This document shows positions 32,695-42,414 of a stretch of DNA of 64,000 nucleotides, one piece after another; positions within the stretch are counted from its first letter, which is position 1; each line of letters starts with the position of its first letter. Below the pieces are notes generated by a model. It saw only the letters and a list, made by a program, of their open reading frames with translations, did not search any database and had not been told where the DNA came from. Both the position numbers and the translations under genes were made by a program. The stretch lies in assembly GCA_963402885.1 (NCBI GenBank), contig OY727095.1, positions 25,363,001 through 25,427,000 on the forward strand, given 5' to 3'. The stretch is from Antedon bifida. Lineage: Eukaryota > Echinodermata > Crinoidea > Comatulida > Antedonidae.

Positions 32695-33605
32695 TCCTAA
32701 ACTAACTAGACATACGTCATACGTTGGGATATTGGACACAGAAAAAGATTATGGCATTATGACCTGAACTGAAGAATATGATATAGTGCAATATTCTGTC
32801 TATTTTCTGTCATATACTACAGTATACACAGTATAATCTTTATACATATTACATACAGTGTAGAATAGGTGAAATTACAGGACCCGCCATTTATTCCAAT
32901 TTTTAACATGGCGACGGTATCAAAATGAAACACTAAGATAGCAATTTCGGAAGGAAATTATCTCAGCAACAACATATTAACATATAGAAGAAATTTGAAT
33001 ACGTAAAATATAGATGCACGCTCTTTTAAATGTGATGAACTATGACGCAAAATATGAAAATACGACTTTTTTTATTCAAATGGCCATATGATGACGTCAC
33101 AACATTTTCACATGAATTCGTATTTACAATCCAATAGCTTCCAGAAAACGTTTTAATCAAGATTATCACTTTTTATTCTGATGAGCTAACAGATTGAAAT
33201 TTACTGTAAAGATGAAAATAAGTGACCCATGTTATTTACATTTTTAGACACGATGACGTCATATGTCATGCGAAAGACAGTTGATTTGCCTAGACAATAT
33301 CAAAATCGGGGTGAAAATGGAAAACGGATAAGTGGAGATATGCTCTTTTAAATGTGATATGGGCTATGACGAAAGATACAAAAATCCTAAACTTTATATT
33401 CGCGTGGCCATACGATGACGTCACAATGTCCGGTTAGCCATATTACTGCATGATCCGATATCTGCAACTCATCAACTTCCAGAATATGTAATAAAAATAA
33501 CTTTCAACGTTTAGTTTAGAAATTACGACTGTTTAAAAAAGGCATAATTTTGACGAATTTCTGAACTTTTTCATCAAAAACATGCGCAAATTGTCCAATT
33601 CAACG
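32695..33605 (-). mobile_element. Helentron-like relic, inverted
   Basis: Begins AACTAACTAGACATACGTCA (inverse of the array tail) and continues as an inverse of the array: AGAATAGGTGAAATTACAGG, AATAGCTTCCAGAAAACGTT, GCCATACGATGACGTCACAA. It ends near 33605 inside the DNA-transposon gene at 33620-34947, which it appears to have truncated. Confidence 0.6.
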
Positions 33606-33619
33606 TGTTCGTATGGGTG

Positions 33620-34947
33620 GGCTTCATCTTTCAGTTCTTTTATGAGATCATTAACAGATCCATACTTAAAAACAATTGCTCGTTTTTTTACAGGTTTAGT
33701 AACATTTGCTGGGTAACATCTTCTTTTACCAGTTCCCACCTCTTCCATTGAGCCTCTTTATCCATAACCAAACCTCTAAGATGTTTATCCAGCTGATCTG
33801 TACCACACTTACCACATAACCTTTTAATACATTCTAGCTTATGATACTTACTGGTTTGGGGCACAAAGTGAAATTATTTAAGGAATAGTGGTCACGAATA
33901 GTTGGCAATTGGTTAGCTGCTAAGTGTGCATTTAAAGTGTTGAGTTTAAGCTGAATATTGGCACAATACTCACAAAGACAGCCAACAAATTTTGCGTTCT
34001 TCTGTGGCTTGACATTCTTTGGACGGAGACTGAAAAACTTTGATGGTCCGATTTGTGGATATGCCTTGCAAAATTGAATATACAGCAGTCTTAAAGACCT
34101 GTCGATTACTGATGTTACCTTGCCAGTGTGCTTGCTGACAAACTCCATCTGGCATCTCTTGACTGTTGGTTTCATAGAAATTGGTAACCAGCCTAACGAT
34201 TTCATCTGACATGGGCTTACGGCCAGCTTTATTTTTGCTTGCTTATTAACTTTCGGCTGATTTTGAATTTTTTGGATGCTAGTCTTAACATTTTTTTATC
34301 TTTTAAAGTATTCAGAGATTTTGCCAATTTTCTTTTCACCTTAGATGTTGTTGGTGCCGACATCTCTGATGCTACTACTTCCACAATCACCTCATTGAAG
34401 GATGATTCTTTACTTGGAATATTTAATTGATGTTGAAATCTTACTGATTTAGAGGGTGATGACTTATTAATTAAATCCATTGTAGTATTTACAAAGTGTG
34501 ATGTTATTCATTGCATTCCTTTCCGTGCTCTTTCTAAACTCTTTCGTCTCGCTTCACTTGACCTAGTATCTTCACCTCTGTTTTGTAATTCATTCCTGGT
34601 TCTTTCTAAAGCACACTGCTGCTCGTTCAATCTCTCCTCTCTTTCACGTAAACAGCATCTTTCTTGATCTAACCTCTTCTCTGCTTCCTTCAATCGACAT
34701 CCTTCTTCATACAACAATCTTTCTTTCTATTTTTTTGACAGCATATGCTTGTCGTCTTATTTTGTTTGACGCCATTCGTTCTTCGTTCGTCATTGCACTG
34801 CGTCTTTCCTGCGTTTTCTTCCTCCATTTTTTTTTTTGTAGTTCGTGTTTCACTTTCTCGCTTCTTGTCTTTGGTTTTTGTTTGTTGTTTTTTTTTTGAG
34901 TCGTGTTCGTTTTCTTTTTTCTTTTCTCTGTACTTTTTCATTCTCAT
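33620..34947 (-). pseudogene. Broken DNA-transposon-type gene of unnamed invertebrate family
   Basis: Several consecutive minus-strand frames read as one protein with frameshifts. A basic, coiled-coil start is MRMKKYREKKKENEHDSKKK. A KRLDQERCCLREREERLNEQ region follows, then SKVKRKLAKSLNTLKDKKML, MSDEIVRLVTNFYETNSQEM, PSKFFSLRPKNVKPQKNAKF, GCLCEYCANIQLKLNTLNAH, and a CIKRLCGKCGTDQLDKHL cysteine motif ending near 33620. I have seen the pattern 'V.NFY ... SKF..LRP ... C.C.YH.N' in uncharacterised, transposon-associated invertebrate proteins but cannot name the superfamily. The C-terminal catalytic part is missing where the Helentron-like relic starts. Confidence 0.5.
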
Positions 34948-35419
34948 GGCACAACCTTTATTGTACTTTTCCTTATTTTAGCTAACTATTTTGATTCATC
35001 ATCTGTGAGATTACGCTTTTTTACATGTTGTCCAGTAGTGCCATTTCAACCCTATATATACGGCTATATATTTTTGCTTCCTCTAACACTTTTCGTATTT
35101 GTTTTTTTTGTTTTTCTTCTCCAGTTTGTTGAGGCTGATGTTTCTTTGGTTGGTTTTCTTTTTGTTGTTGTGGCATCTCAATTTTTGGGGTTAAACGCAA
35201 TTCTCAATTGGAACGGTAACATTGTTAATCTGTATAGATGAAACAAATGACTAAAACATTAGATTTGCTATAATCTGGGCCACCATCATATTACGTATTA
35301 TTTTTAAATGTTGTAAAATGTTTTTGGACTTTATTTCTCATTCTTTTATAATTGTTTTTAAAACCAAATCGGGAAAACAGTAGACTAGTATATTAATGTT
35401 GAAGTCTATGGAATATATT
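34948..35419. other. No gene recognised
   Basis: T-rich sequence upstream of the broken transposon gene. Plus-strand frames at 34745-34981 and 34903-35241 are poly-Phe/Val shadows of the lysine-rich minus-strand coding sequence and its flank. Confidence 0.4.
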
Positions 35420-36000
35420 TTAAACGAAGAGTGAAATAAAGGTTTCCCAAACTAAGCGCGATCTCTTTGTAGGGAGCCGACGAAGCAAGCATGTGGGTTT
35501 TGATTAAGCTAAAAAAATAAAGGTTCACCGAACCATGACCGAAATGATACCAGTCACCCCATTTGAGCGCCGGGAGTCGCCGAGCCAGCAATCACGTTGG
35601 TTTTGAATAGAAATTAAAAAATAAAGGTTCATCAAACTGAGCCAGCTAAAAATAAACGCGATCTCAATTTGGAGAAGAATTTTATTAGCCAAGCATGTGG
35701 TGTTTTGGAAAACCTTATTAATAATTATCGTACAGGGAGTATACACTGTCGCTGTAGAAATACCGCCGGAGTCGCCGAGTCAGCTAAAAATAAACGCGAT
35801 CTCAATGTTGACGAGAGTTCATTAGCCAAGCACGTGATATTTCGGAAAACCCTATTAATAATTATCGTACAGGGAGTATACACTGTCGCTGTAGAAATAC
35901 CAGTCACCCCTTTCAGCTAAAAATAAAAATATCGCAATTTAGAGCAGAGTTCATTGCCCAAGCATGTGGTATATATTACTATTAGGAAAACCCTTTGTTG
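35420..36000 (+). repeat. ~135-bp tandem repeats in the LINE 5' region
   Basis: CAGCTAAAAATAAACGCGAT starts at 35643 and 35781, and a variant (CAGCTAAAAATAAAAAT) at 35914. AGGGAGTATACACTGTCGCT occurs at about 35735 and 35871. Diverged units extend down to about 35420 (AATAAAGGTTYMYCRAAC blocks, GGAGTCGCCGAGCCAGC). The period is 133-138 bp. Their position 180 bp upstream of the first frame suggests promoter monomers, as in some L1 families. Confidence 0.6.
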
Positions 36001-36182
36001 TTTTGCGTTCATAATAAATTGTTATCCACACCCTTGCGTTTTTGCTATTGCTGGATTAACATACTTTGAGTATTATTTATATATGTAATTGTTTTTATCA
36101 ATTTAAATAAGGGTATTAATTATTATTAAATTTCACTAAAATTCAATTCTTAATACCTTAGTATTATCTTCCGTAGATTGTA

Positions 36183-36434
36183 ATGAAACAAGTTAAATAT
36201 TCCCTAAACATCAAATCAACAACTCTCATCAAGAGTATAAACAACAGTATCCAAATCCTTCAGAAGAACAGCAAGAAACAGCAAAGAATGAAATCACCTA
36301 GATGTCATTTTTGCAGCGAAACCGGACATATTAGCAGTAATTGCCGTCATGGTCAACCAGTGTTTTGTTATATCTGTGAACAACTTGGACACAAAATGAA
36401 ATACTGTAAAGCAAAACATGTCAAAGATCAATGA
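36183..36434 (+). CDS. LINE zinc-knuckle frame (ORF1-like or 5' part of ORF2)
   Basis: 83 codons with two CCHC knuckles: CHFCSETGHISSNC and CYICEQLGHKMKYC, spaced by 6 residues. The N-terminus is basic. It ends with TGA at 36432-36434, and the same phase then remains open without another stop to 36618 and through the polymerase frame. A typical LINE ORF1 is longer, so either the 5' part is missing or the knuckles belong to a single long polyprotein broken by one TGA. Zinc knuckles bind nucleic acid. Confidence 0.65.
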   Translation: MKQVKYSLNIKSTTLIKSINNSIQILQKNSKKQQRMKSPRCHFCSETGHISSNCRHGQPVFCYICEQLGHKMKYCKAKHVKDQ

Positions 36435-36617
36435 AAAGTAGGCGAAGAAGTTGAAGCCGGAACAGCTGTACAAAGTGCAAATACTAATATAACCAATTTT
36501 AATACTTCTGTTCCATTAACTAAGGATTATGCAAATGTTAAACCTGATAAAAATATTGTTACTAGTATATATAATTATAACAATAGCTCTTCTAAATGTA
36601 AGCAAACTCTTAATTTA

Positions 36618-39596
36618 ATGTGTACTACTTGCCAAATTTGTTCATTATCTTATGACTTTTCTTGTTTTCCTAATCCTTCAATCAGACTTAATAATTGGTG
36701 GTGCGACAATTGTTTTATACAAAACGCTTTAATGGAACTACCTTTTTGTAATTACTTTAACAATTTTAATTATGAAATAAGTAGTAAAAAGGGCTTTAAA
36801 ATTGCCCACTTAAATATACAATCACTTAGAAACAAATTAGACAATGTCAAAACACTTCTCCATGAATATAACTATGATATATTTTGTATAACCGAAACGT
36901 GGCTAAGCACCAATATTGATAACAATGAGATTTTAGTAGACGGATACAAAATTTGTAGGCTTGATAGACCAAATACTCAAGCTGGCGGTGGAGTTCTATG
37001 TTATATTAGAAGTGGTATTGCCTTTAAAGAAATCCAAGAGCTGAGATCTGAAAATGTTGAAGCTCTTTGGATTGAAATAAATTTACCATATTCTAAACCT
37101 TTACTTATAGGTAATATTTATAGACCACCTAATGCTAAAGTTGAATATTTAAATGAACTTGACAACATGTTCCAACAAAGTACTTCATTATATAATGATG
37201 TTGTGATCTTGGGAGACTTTAACTTAGATATAAATAATAAGACTAACGCAAGAAAAATTAATAAAATAGCTAAAAATAGTAATCTTAACCAACTAATTAA
37301 TGAATTTACAAGAATAACTAACACTAGTAAAACAATTATAGATTTGATTTTTGTCACTAATTGTAATATTTCAACAGCAGGAGTATCAAGCCATGGAATA
37401 AGTGATCACTCCTTAATATATCTAATTCGAAAAACTAAAAAAACACATATTCCTCCAAAGTTTATAACCTCTCGTTCTTTTAAAAAATTTGACCAAAACA
37501 AATTTATAGAAGATTTAAAATGTATTGACTGGGATCAAATCAAGCTTTACTCTAATGTTAACACTGTCTGGTTGCTGTGGAAACACTTATTTGGTGAGTT
37601 ATGTAATCGGCATGCCCCTTTAAAGACAAAGAGAGTGAAAGGATCACTTCCTGAATGGATAACCACTGATTATATAAGATTAACAAAAGACAGAGACTAC
37701 TACTATAAGAAAGCTCACAAAACTAATGAACCTGAAGATTGGGACAAAGCTAAACAACTGAGAAATCAAGTTAATAATTTAAATAGGAATTTAAAAAGAA
37801 AATATTGTACAAATACTATTAACGAAAATGCTAAAAATCCTAAGAAATTATGGAATACAATAAATAAATTAATACCTAAAACTAAACCCAGTATAAATAA
37901 TGTATATAAAGATAATAATAAAAACTATACATCCAATAATAAGGACACAGCCAATGTTTTCAATGCTCATTTTACTTCAATTGGAAGTTCTTTAGCAAAT
38001 CAATTTACTAACTCCAATAATACTAACTCCAATAATTATACTAGTAACACTTCAGAAAATTGTTTTGCGGGTAACAAATTTGAATTTGATCTTCTTACCC
38101 CTGATTACATTTTTAACCAGTTATGTAAATTGTCAACTAATAAAGCTATGGGTGTTGATAACTTTGATTGCAAACTTCTTAAACTAGCTGCTCCGATAAT
38201 TTGTGACTCACTCTCATATATTTGTAATCTTTCTATGTTCAGTTCTAGATTTCCAGATGAATGGAAACTAGCTAAGGTAACACCTGTATATAAAGATGGG
38301 GATATGTCAGACCCTTATAATTACCGCCCAATTTCTGTTTTACCCATACTTTCAAAACTCTTAGAACGTGCTGTGCATGATCAATTATACTTGTATTTAA
38401 GAACTAACAACCTTATAAATCCCTCCCAATCGGGCTTTAGAAAAGGTCACTCTACAGAAACTACTCTTTTAGATGTTACTGATTATATTTTAGATAACTT
38501 TGATAAAGGTATTTCATCTGCTGCTTTATTTCTTGACTTGAAGAAAGCATTTGATACAGTTAACCATGAAATATTACTTACCAAATTAAGGAATTATGGC
38601 TTAAATGATATTGCACTTCACTGGTTTAAATCATATTTAAGTGGACGATCTCAAGTTGTTTGTATAAATTCAACAAATTCTGACACCATGAATGTTAATA
38701 TTGGTGTCCCACAAGGATCAATACTGGGACCTTTACTATTTATTTTATACGTAAATTCACTTCCTGAATTTTTATCATGTAAATGTGTGATGTATGCAGA
38801 TGATACAACACTCTTATGTAGTTCATCTGACCCTTTAATACTTCAGAATCAACTCAATATCAATCTAAACAAAATTATAGAATGGTTTGACCATAATCAA
38901 CTCACACTAAATCTTAATAAGACCAAGCTTATGGTTTTCAGCACAAATCAGAAAACGGCAACATTTAAGAATATAACTTTACTTCATAATAACAAAACTA
39001 TTGAAAGAGTTGATTCTTTTAAGTATTTAGGTGTCATTTTTGATCCTCAACTAAATTGGAAGGAACATATAGACAAAATGTCTTGTAAAATAGCTAAACG
39101 TATCGGTGTGATTCGTCGTATTAAGATGTATCTTCCTATGTATACTTTAAAAATGTTAGCAAATGCTTTAATTATTCCATTATTTGATTATTGTTGCTGT
39201 GTTTGGTCCAATTGTAACATAAGTTTTTCAGATTCTCTTCAGGTTTTAATCAACAGATTAGGTAGAATATTGTTATCAGTAGACATGTATACCCCTATTA
39301 ATGATATCTTAAGTACTCTTGGATGGAGTAGACTTACAGAAAAATGGAATGAAAATATTCTTATAAAAGAAATAGCTCCAAGATACTTAACAATATTATT
39401 TCAATTTACTGTAGATAACCATAATAAATGCACTCGCTCCCAAAGTAATAATGATTTATCTATTCCGTTATGGAATAACTCTCAGGGTAAAAGAACTTTT
39501 GTTTATAGATCAACTAAATTATGGAATTCTCTACCAAATAACATAAAATCAGAACTCCATAATATGTCTTTGGCAACTTTTAAATCTTCACTATAG
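36618..39596 (+). CDS. LINE ORF2: AP endonuclease and reverse transcriptase (992 aa)
   Basis: Intact. The N-terminal ~30 residues form a PHD/zinc-like C..C pattern (CTTCQICSLSYDFSCF...WWCDNC). AP endonuclease follows at about 50-270: IAHLNIQSLRNKLDN, ITETWL, GGGVLCYI, GDFNLD and ISDHSLI supply the catalytic Asn, Glu, Asp and His. RT spans about 500-800: [58 protein letters not shown], and the catalytic MYADDTTL at about 723. The C-terminus has RSTKLWNSLPNNIK. Motif wording fits the CR1/L2 group. It performs target-primed reverse transcription. The next upstream in-frame stop is the TGA at 36432. Confidence 0.85.
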   Translation: MCTTCQICSLSYDFSCFPNPSIRLNNWWCDNCFIQNALMELPFCNYFNNFNYEISSKKGFKIAHLNIQSLRNKLDNVKTLLHEYNYDIFCITETWLSTNIDNNEILVDGYKICRLDRPNTQAGGGVLCYIRSGIAFKEIQELRSENVEALWIEINLPYSKPLLIGNIYRPPNAKVEYLNELDNMFQQSTSLYNDVVILGDFNLDINNKTNARKINKIAKNSNLNQLINEFTRITNTSKTIIDLIFVTNCNISTAGVSSHGISDHSLIYLIRKTKKTHIPPKFITSRSFKKFDQNKFIEDLKCIDWDQIKLYSNVNTVWLLWKHLFGELCNRHAPLKTKRVKGSLPEWITTDYIRLTKDRDYYYKKAHKTNEPEDWDKAKQLRNQVNNLNRNLKRKYCTNTINENAKNPKKLWNTINKLIPKTKPSINNVYKDNNKNYTSNNKDTANVFNAHFTSIGSSLANQFTNSNNTNSNNYTSNTSENCFAGNKFEFDLLTPDYIFNQLCKLSTNKAMGVDNFDCKLLKLAAPIICDSLSYICNLSMFSSRFPDEWKLAKVTPVYKDGDMSDPYNYRPISVLPILSKLLERAVHDQLYLYLRTNNLINPSQSGFRKGHSTETTLLDVTDYILDNFDKGISSAALFLDLKKAFDTVNHEILLTKLRNYGLNDIALHWFKSYLSGRSQVVCINSTNSDTMNVNIGVPQGSILGPLLFILYVNSLPEFLSCKCVMYADDTTLLCSSSDPLILQNQLNINLNKIIEWFDHNQLTLNLNKTKLMVFSTNQKTATFKNITLLHNNKTIERVDSFKYLGVIFDPQLNWKEHIDKMSCKIAKRIGVIRRIKMYLPMYTLKMLANALIIPLFDYCCCVWSNCNISFSDSLQVLINRLGRILLSVDMYTPINDILSTLGWSRLTEKWNENILIKEIAPRYLTILFQFTVDNHNKCTRSQSNNDLSIPLWNNSQGKRTFVYRSTKLWNSLPNNIKSELHNMSLATFKSSL

Positions 39597-39797
39597 AAAT
39601 CATATATGTATTAACCTTTTTGCCTTCACAATTGTAAATAGTTTTATATCTGTTTTCTTTCTTTTTGTTTTTCTTTTATATTTTATTTTTGTTGTAAATA
39701 TGTTTACTGAACCACTTTGGAAATCAGTACATCTGTATTGAAAGTGTATTTCAGTTTAAAGAAAGAACAAATAAATAAATAAATAAAATAAATGAAA

Positions 39798-40361
39798 TCG
39801 CCCAAATTTGATAGGCGCGCATCGTGACAAACCAAATTGCTTAAGTATATTTTTTAAACGCTGATATGTTAGTGTATTTTAATGTCACACATATTTTAAT
39901 AAAATGAGCTAGACACCACAATATTTTTTTTATAAAAATCGTTTTTTTTGCAATTTTTTTTTTTTCAACATGTAATAGTATTTACTCATACCATTGATCT
40001 ATCATATGATAAAATAATTTTTTAATAACTTTTACCAATTTAGAGTAAACAGCAAACTAATTATCACCAATACTAAAATACCCACTGGCCCCTTAATTTA
40101 AACCCGTATGTATATTATGTGTAGACAAGAATGGCCTGTATGTACCACCAAAAATAAAATTGTTTACTGAAAATCTTATCACATCTTAGAAACAAACCCC
40201 TTTAGTGGTAACAGAATAGTCTAATTCTAACCATTAAAAAAAGTCACTAAAATACATTACCCTAGATATAGTGGTACAATCCACCATTAAAAAAAAATCT
40301 TAGGTCTAAGTTTTCTAGACACCCATCATCGGATCTAGAAAACTAAGACCTGCGATATCTT
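39798..40361. other. Intron sequence; DIRS target region at its end
   Basis: AT-rich with T runs. The last ~80 bp carry CTTAGGTCTAAGTTTTCTAG and TCTAGAAAACTAAGA motifs that recur on the far side of the DIRS element. Confidence 0.45.
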
Positions 40362-40375
40362 AGTCTATTTCGTGC

Positions 40376-40543
40376 CTGCTTACCTGGATAAACCGACAAT
40401 ATAGCCTCTCTCTCCGAAGAGAGGATACAATTTACGAAAAAGAAAAATCCGTATATCTATCATCGCACCCCTATCGGATAATGCACGCAACCGTAACCAC
40501 GCCCTCAAGAGGGAGCCATCCAACGTAGTAGCGTCATCATTTC
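40376..40543 (+). repeat. DIRS left inverted terminal repeat
   Basis: CTGCTTACCTGGATAAACCG ... GCGTCATCATTTC; exact or near-exact inverse of 45545-45712. It extends to the AGT at 40362 through a 14-bp left-specific tip. Confidence 0.9.
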
Positions 40544-40869
40544 TTTTCGTACTGCCGTTGTGTTAGTACGTTATACAAAGAACGATAGAATTCCAGGAAT
40601 TCAAGAAAATACAAGCCGAAGCTAAGTTCCTTTGTTCAGTCAATATAGTGATTAGACAGGCTTAGCCATTGTTGTGTGTTGGATACGTTGAAATCCGTTA
40701 TTCTAGGCTTATCTAGAGGATTCTAGTTACGTTTGAAAACGTTGTTAGGCCTAGAATAGAAATAGTGAATCGTTATATCCTAGCGTGCTAGGATATAGAC
40801 AAGTACACACGCCGTTGTTATCTACTCCGTTAGGTGTACGTTGTGACAATACGATTGTTAGTTGGCACT

Positions 40870-42414
40870 ATGCCAAAGTCAGAGTGCATAGAGTGCAAGG
40901 GTCCCCGTGCTACGACCAAGTGGGATCGGCACGCAAGATGCGTTAATTGCCGTTCGTGTAGTGAGGAGGCTCCGTGCGATATTTGTGTCCGGTGGACACC
41001 TGCGAAGTTCGCGTCGCTACCTAAGCCTTGGGATCGTGTGGAGGTCACTGACCCCACGCTGTGTGTAACTCAGGAAACAGTTGTCACTCAGCCTACACCT
41101 GCACGCGAGAATGCTCCTGCACGCGAGAATGCTCCTCCCGCGATGCCTGCCCCCGCTGCGGCTGCGGCCGATCCGGATGTTCTCTCCCCGGCGGTCTTGC
41201 AAGCTATCTCGGCAGCGGTGAGAGCGTTGCCTAGGGAGATGCCCTCTGCAACCTCTCCTCACACTGGCCCTCCCCAAGTTCCGTACATCGAACTTCGGCC
41301 CCCGCTTCAGACGTCTGTGTCTGAGGGCCCGTCCATCGTCAGAGGGTATGAGTCCGATATGACGATGGTCACGCTCTCTGATGAGGAGCGCGCTAGAGAG
41401 CGTGAGGGACCGGAGGGTGAGGGCCTGCAGGCATTAGTGCTTCGTACTGTCCCGGCGGTACTCGAGTTTCTTGGAGTCGACTACGCGTTTAACGAGCCGA
41501 AGCCCGCGCCATCGTCGAAACGTTTCTCGACGTTCGGTCTACGCACGCCGCTGAAGAAGACTTCCACGTGCCCGGTCGTGCCGCTTGATCCTGAGCTTAT
41601 TGATAGGATCGAGCTTATAGCTAAGGAACCGAAGATTCCTAAGCCTGCGCCATTTGTTCTCGGAGCGGCCTTTCCAGTACCTACTCAACAGTTTGAACAT
41701 TATATCACGGTGCCCGTCATTCCGGACGCCGCTAAGGGACGGGTCCGCGAAGACCAAGGCTTAGACGCAAGTAGGACAAACTTTCTTAGTGCGGAGCGTG
41801 CTAGGTCTGAGGAGGTCCTGTCAACCGTTGACAGAGCGGCCCGCGAGACGATTCGAGCTACGTCGATGGCCGGATATCTTCTTTCTTTTCTGGCGGACCC
41901 AGAACACCCGCCACATAATGATCCGGATATCATTAGTTTGTTGCAGCAAATCACAGGATTGGTGGCCGATCAACAAACAGCGATATCGCTTACGGCATCC
42001 GCGGCTCGCCGCGTGAATGTGCTTCAGGCTACGGACATCGCTCAGACCGATTTCCGCCGCTTCACGACTGTCGACTCCTTCGGCGCCCGTGATCTATTCT
42101 TCGGGTCATTCTCACATAGAGAAGACAAATGGGCGCGGGAGAGGGAAGCTCGTCGCGAGACTCGAGCTCGGTTTCCAGCAAAACGTCAGGCGAGTCGACA
42201 ACGGTCTAGATCAAAGTCGACACGACCGCCTCCCCCTCTCCCCGCGGTACCGGCGCGTGCACCCGCACCCGCTCCCCCTCCCCCTTCATCGGCTCAGCCT
42301 GCCTTTCAGGCTTCGACCTGTTACCCACAAAATAACAATCCCCACCGTGGTGGTGGAAGAAGAGGCGCCCGCCGCGGTGGCGGTCGGCGCTCGGGTAATG
42401 CGAGGCGCCGGTGA
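40870..42414 (+). CDS. DIRS gag-like protein
   Basis: Start chosen at the ATG at 40870 (MPKSECIECKGPRATTKWDR); an upstream in-frame ATG at 40834 is also possible. The N-terminus has a cysteine-rich pattern (C..C ... C..C..C......C..C) that could bind zinc. The centre is Pro/Ala/Glu-rich and acidic, with a more structured region around residues 200-420. The C-terminus is strongly basic with RGGG/RRGG repeats (HRGGGRRGARRGGGRRSGNA), suited to nucleic-acid binding. It is about 515 aa and ends TGA at 42412-42414, four bases past the ATG at 42411 of the overlapping next frame. DIRS ORF1 products serve as Gag analogues; sequence identity between families is low, so the assignment rests on position and composition. 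Confidence 0.75.
   Translation: MPKSECIECKGPRATTKWDRHARCVNCRSCSEEAPCDICVRWTPAKFASLPKPWDRVEVTDPTLCVTQETVVTQPTPARENAPARENAPPAMPAPAAAAADPDVLSPAVLQAISAAVRALPREMPSATSPHTGPPQVPYIELRPPLQTSVSEGPSIVRGYESDMTMVTLSDEERAREREGPEGEGLQALVLRTVPAVLEFLGVDYAFNEPKPAPSSKRFSTFGLRTPLKKTSTCPVVPLDPELIDRIELIAKEPKIPKPAPFVLGAAFPVPTQQFEHYITVPVIPDAAKGRVREDQGLDASRTNFLSAERARSEEVLSTVDRAARETIRATSMAGYLLSFLADPEHPPHNDPDIISLLQQITGLVADQQTAISLTASAARRVNVLQATDIAQTDFRRFTTVDSFGARDLFFGSFSHREDKWAREREARRETRARFPAKRQASRQRSRSKSTRPPPPLPAVPARAPAPAPPPPSSAQPAFQASTCYPQNNNPHRGGGRRGARRGGGRRSGNARRR

Larger units (their letters stand above)
35420..39797 (+). mobile_element. CR1/L2-type LINE, near full length
   Basis: Consists of 5' tandem repeats (35420-36000), a short zinc-knuckle frame (36183-36434), a same-phase 992-codon endonuclease/reverse transcriptase (36618-39596), a 3' UTR and an (AAAT)n tail at about 39770-39795. 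The coding frame is intact apart from a single TGA at 36432-36434. It lies in the large MRRF intron, in the opposite orientation to the gene. It is the least decayed LINE in the window and probably a young insertion. Confidence 0.8.

Noticed and set aside
34745..35241. Plus-strand Phe/Val/Leu-rich frames
   Set aside because: Complement of a lysine/glutamate-rich minus-strand coding region; low complexity.
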